Below, piece by piece: positions 62,605 through 64,000 of a stretch of DNA of 64,000 nt (its first letter is position 1; every line of letters starts with the position of its first letter). A program made the position numbers and the translations under genes. The notes under the pieces are model-generated. The model made no database searches and was not told the origin of the DNA. It was given only the letters and a program-made list of their open reading frames with translations. Origin of the DNA: Desulfoscipio sp. XC116 (GTDB lineage Bacteria; Bacillota; Desulfotomaculia; Desulfotomaculales; Desulfallaceae). The DNA lies in the NCBI RefSeq assembly GCF_039851975.1, contig NZ_CP156660.1:1302001-1366000 (forward strand). The letters run 5' to 3'.

Positions 62605-64000
62605 ATGATTAACGTGGCATTAAAAGACGGCTCGGTACGCCGTTACGAACCTGACACATCTCTTTTGGAAATGGCTTTTGATATCAGCCCCAGGCTGGCC
62701 AAGGAGGCGCTGGTGGCCAGGGTAAACGGTGAACTAACCGACCTGAGCGAAAAAATTAACGGGGATAGTAGCGTTGAATTTTTGACTTTCGACAGCGACG
62801 AGGGTAAGCACGTTTTTAGACACAGTGCCTCGCACGTATTGGCCCAGGCTGTACAAAGGCTTTTACCCGGCACTAAGTTGGCTATTGGGCCGGCTATTGC
62901 CAACGGTTTTTATTACGATTTTGATACTGCTCAAAGCTTTACTCCGGAACAGCTGGCTAAAATTGAAGCGGAAGTAACCAAGATTATTAAGGAAGATCTG
63001 CCGTTCAGCCGGGTGGAGCTGTCCCGTCAAGAGGCCCTCCGTAAATTTAATGAACGGGGCGAGCGGTATAAAGTAGAACTAATTAACGATTTACCTGAAG
63101 ATGCGGTTATTTCATGTTACCGGCAGGGTGAGTTCGATGATTTATGTGCCGGGCCGCACGTGCCTTCCACCGGGCGGCTTAAGGCACTTAAATTGCTGAG
63201 TGTAGCCGGGGCATACTGGCGTGGCGATGAGCGCAACAAAATGCTGCAGCGTATTTACGGCACGGCGTTCCCCAAAAAATCACTGTTGGAGGAACACCTG
63301 CACCGGTTGGAAGAAGCTAAACGCCGGGATCACCGCAAGCTGGGGGCGGAACTGGACCTATTCAGCATTCAGGATGAAGGCCCCGGGTTTCCCTTTTTTC
63401 ATCCCAAGGGCATGATTTTGCGCAATGAACTGGAAAACTTCTGGCATGAAGAGCATAAAAAACATGGCTATGACGAAATACGCACACCGGTGATACTAAA
63501 CCGCGCGCTTTGGGAGCAAAGCGGCCACTGGGACCATTACCGGGAAAATATGTACTTTACCCGTATTGATGAGGCCGACTATGCTATCAAGCCCATGAAC
63601 TGCCCGGGCAGTATGTTGATTTACAGGAGCCGGATGCACAGTTACCGCGAATTGCCCATACGCATGGCCGAACTGGGCCTGGTGCACCGGCACGAGCTTT
63701 CCGGGGTGCTGCATGGGTTGATGCGGGTGCGCTGTTTTACCCAGGATGACGCGCATATCTTTATGCTGCCCGGGCAGGTAAGAGATGAAATTGTTGGCGT
63801 TATTGATATGGTAAGCGATTTTTACCAGGTGTTTGGATTCAAGTATCATGTTGAATTGTCCACCAAGCCCGAGAAGGCGATAGGCTCCGATGAAATGTGG
63901 GAGCTGGCCACCGGCACTTTGCAAGAGGCTCTGGAGGTGCGGGGGCTGCCTTACAAGATTAATGAAGGGGATGGCGCTTTTTACGGCCCCAAAATTGATT
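62605..64000 (+). CDS. thrS: Threonyl-tRNA synthetase (3' end outside window)
   Basis: ATG 62605 follows AAAGGGG. The visible 465 residues contain the TGS domain (1-60, VALKDGSVRRYEPDTS), the SAD editing domain with the HSASHVLAQAV zinc-type motif and CYRQGEFDDLCAGPHVPSTG, and the class II catalytic core (GPGFPFFHPKG, motif 2 region RHELSGVLHGLMRVRCFTQDDAHIF). It charges tRNA-Thr. The frame is open at the window edge. Expression is governed by the upstream T-box. Confidence 0.97.
   Translation, partial: MINVALKDGSVRRYEPDTSLLEMAFDISPRLAKEALVARVNGELTDLSEKINGDSSVEFLTFDSDEGKHVFRHSASHVLAQAVQRLLPGTKLAIGPAIANGFYYDFDTAQSFTPEQLAKIEAEVTKIIKEDLPFSRVELSRQEALRKFNERGERYKVELINDLPEDAVISCYRQGEFDDLCAGPHVPSTGRLKALKLLSVAGAYWRGDERNKMLQRIYGTAFPKKSLLEEHLHRLEEAKRRDHRKLGAELDLFSIQDEGPGFPFFHPKGMILRNELENFWHEEHKKHGYDEIRTPVILNRALWEQSGHWDHYRENMYFTRIDEADYAIKPMNCPGSMLIYRSRMHSYRELPIRMAELGLVHRHELSGVLHGLMRVRCFTQDDAHIFMLPGQVRDEIVGVIDMVSDFYQVFGFKYHVELSTKPEKAIGSDEMWELATGTLQEALEVRGLPYKINEGDGAFYGPKID

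Overview
The window comes from a spore-forming, Gram-positive anaerobe of moderate GC content, most likely a member of the Desulfotomaculum/Peptococcaceae group. This is inferred from gene content: a CotF-type spore coat protein, YtaF, YtxC beside thrS, a PdaB-type deacetylase, a DacF-type carboxypeptidase, a sporulation-type soluble histidine kinase, a T-box, and a polA-mutM-ytaF-coaE-slt order. Species cannot be fixed from the sequence alone.

Layout. 0-9.3 kb: the end of an FMN-dependent glutamate-synthase-like gene, an internally duplicated unknown protein, a PflX-type radical SAM enzyme, a translationally coupled DUF3160 lipoprotein/CapA-like pair, and an ABC exporter. 9.8-13.4 kb: a copper module (csoR, copZ, copA) with a promoter/operator of the CsoR type. 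13.5-20 kb: an alkaline phosphatase relic, a YibE/F gene broken in a G8 tract, a DUF1847 protein, a membrane protein with an alkaline-phosphatase-superfamily head, and a lactate permease. 20.3-22.6 kb: a c-di-AMP (ydaO) riboswitch with terminator in front of the potassium importer kimA.

22.7-26.5 kb holds the most unusual locus: a tight four-gene operon encoding a GHMP/beta-RFAP-synthase-like protein, a divergent TrpF-like isomerase, a zinc alcohol dehydrogenase and a DhnA-type Schiff-base aldolase. No tryptophan or methanopterin genes accompany it. It looks like an undescribed small-molecule or sugar-phosphate pathway.

27-37 kb is mixed accessory sequence: coat protein, two CNNM/CorC-type proteins, an alpha/beta hydrolase, an SDR lacking its catalytic tyrosine, small membrane proteins, a MITE copy, a truncated acetoacetate decarboxylase and a dead tyrosine recombinase next to tRNA-Leu (a genomic-island scar). 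37.4-50.3 kb is a housekeeping/sporulation block (slt, coaE, ytaF, mutM, polA, S41 protease, a protein with a TFIIB/cyclin-like C-terminus, pdaB, dacF, aldo-keto reductase, tRNA-Val), interrupted between mutM and ytaF by a composite of two repeat families. 50.4-60 kb contains three DnaA-box-like sites, a diguanylate cyclase, a third MITE copy, many small possible spore proteins, a sporulation-type kinase and a MarR/membrane pair. 60-64 kb ends with a LysR gene broken in an A9 tract, ytxC, and a threonine T-box leader before thrS, which runs off the window.

Many starts were moved from the longest possible ORF to the codon behind a clear ribosome binding site; these choices are stated per gene. 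Family names come from sequence recognition without database searches.
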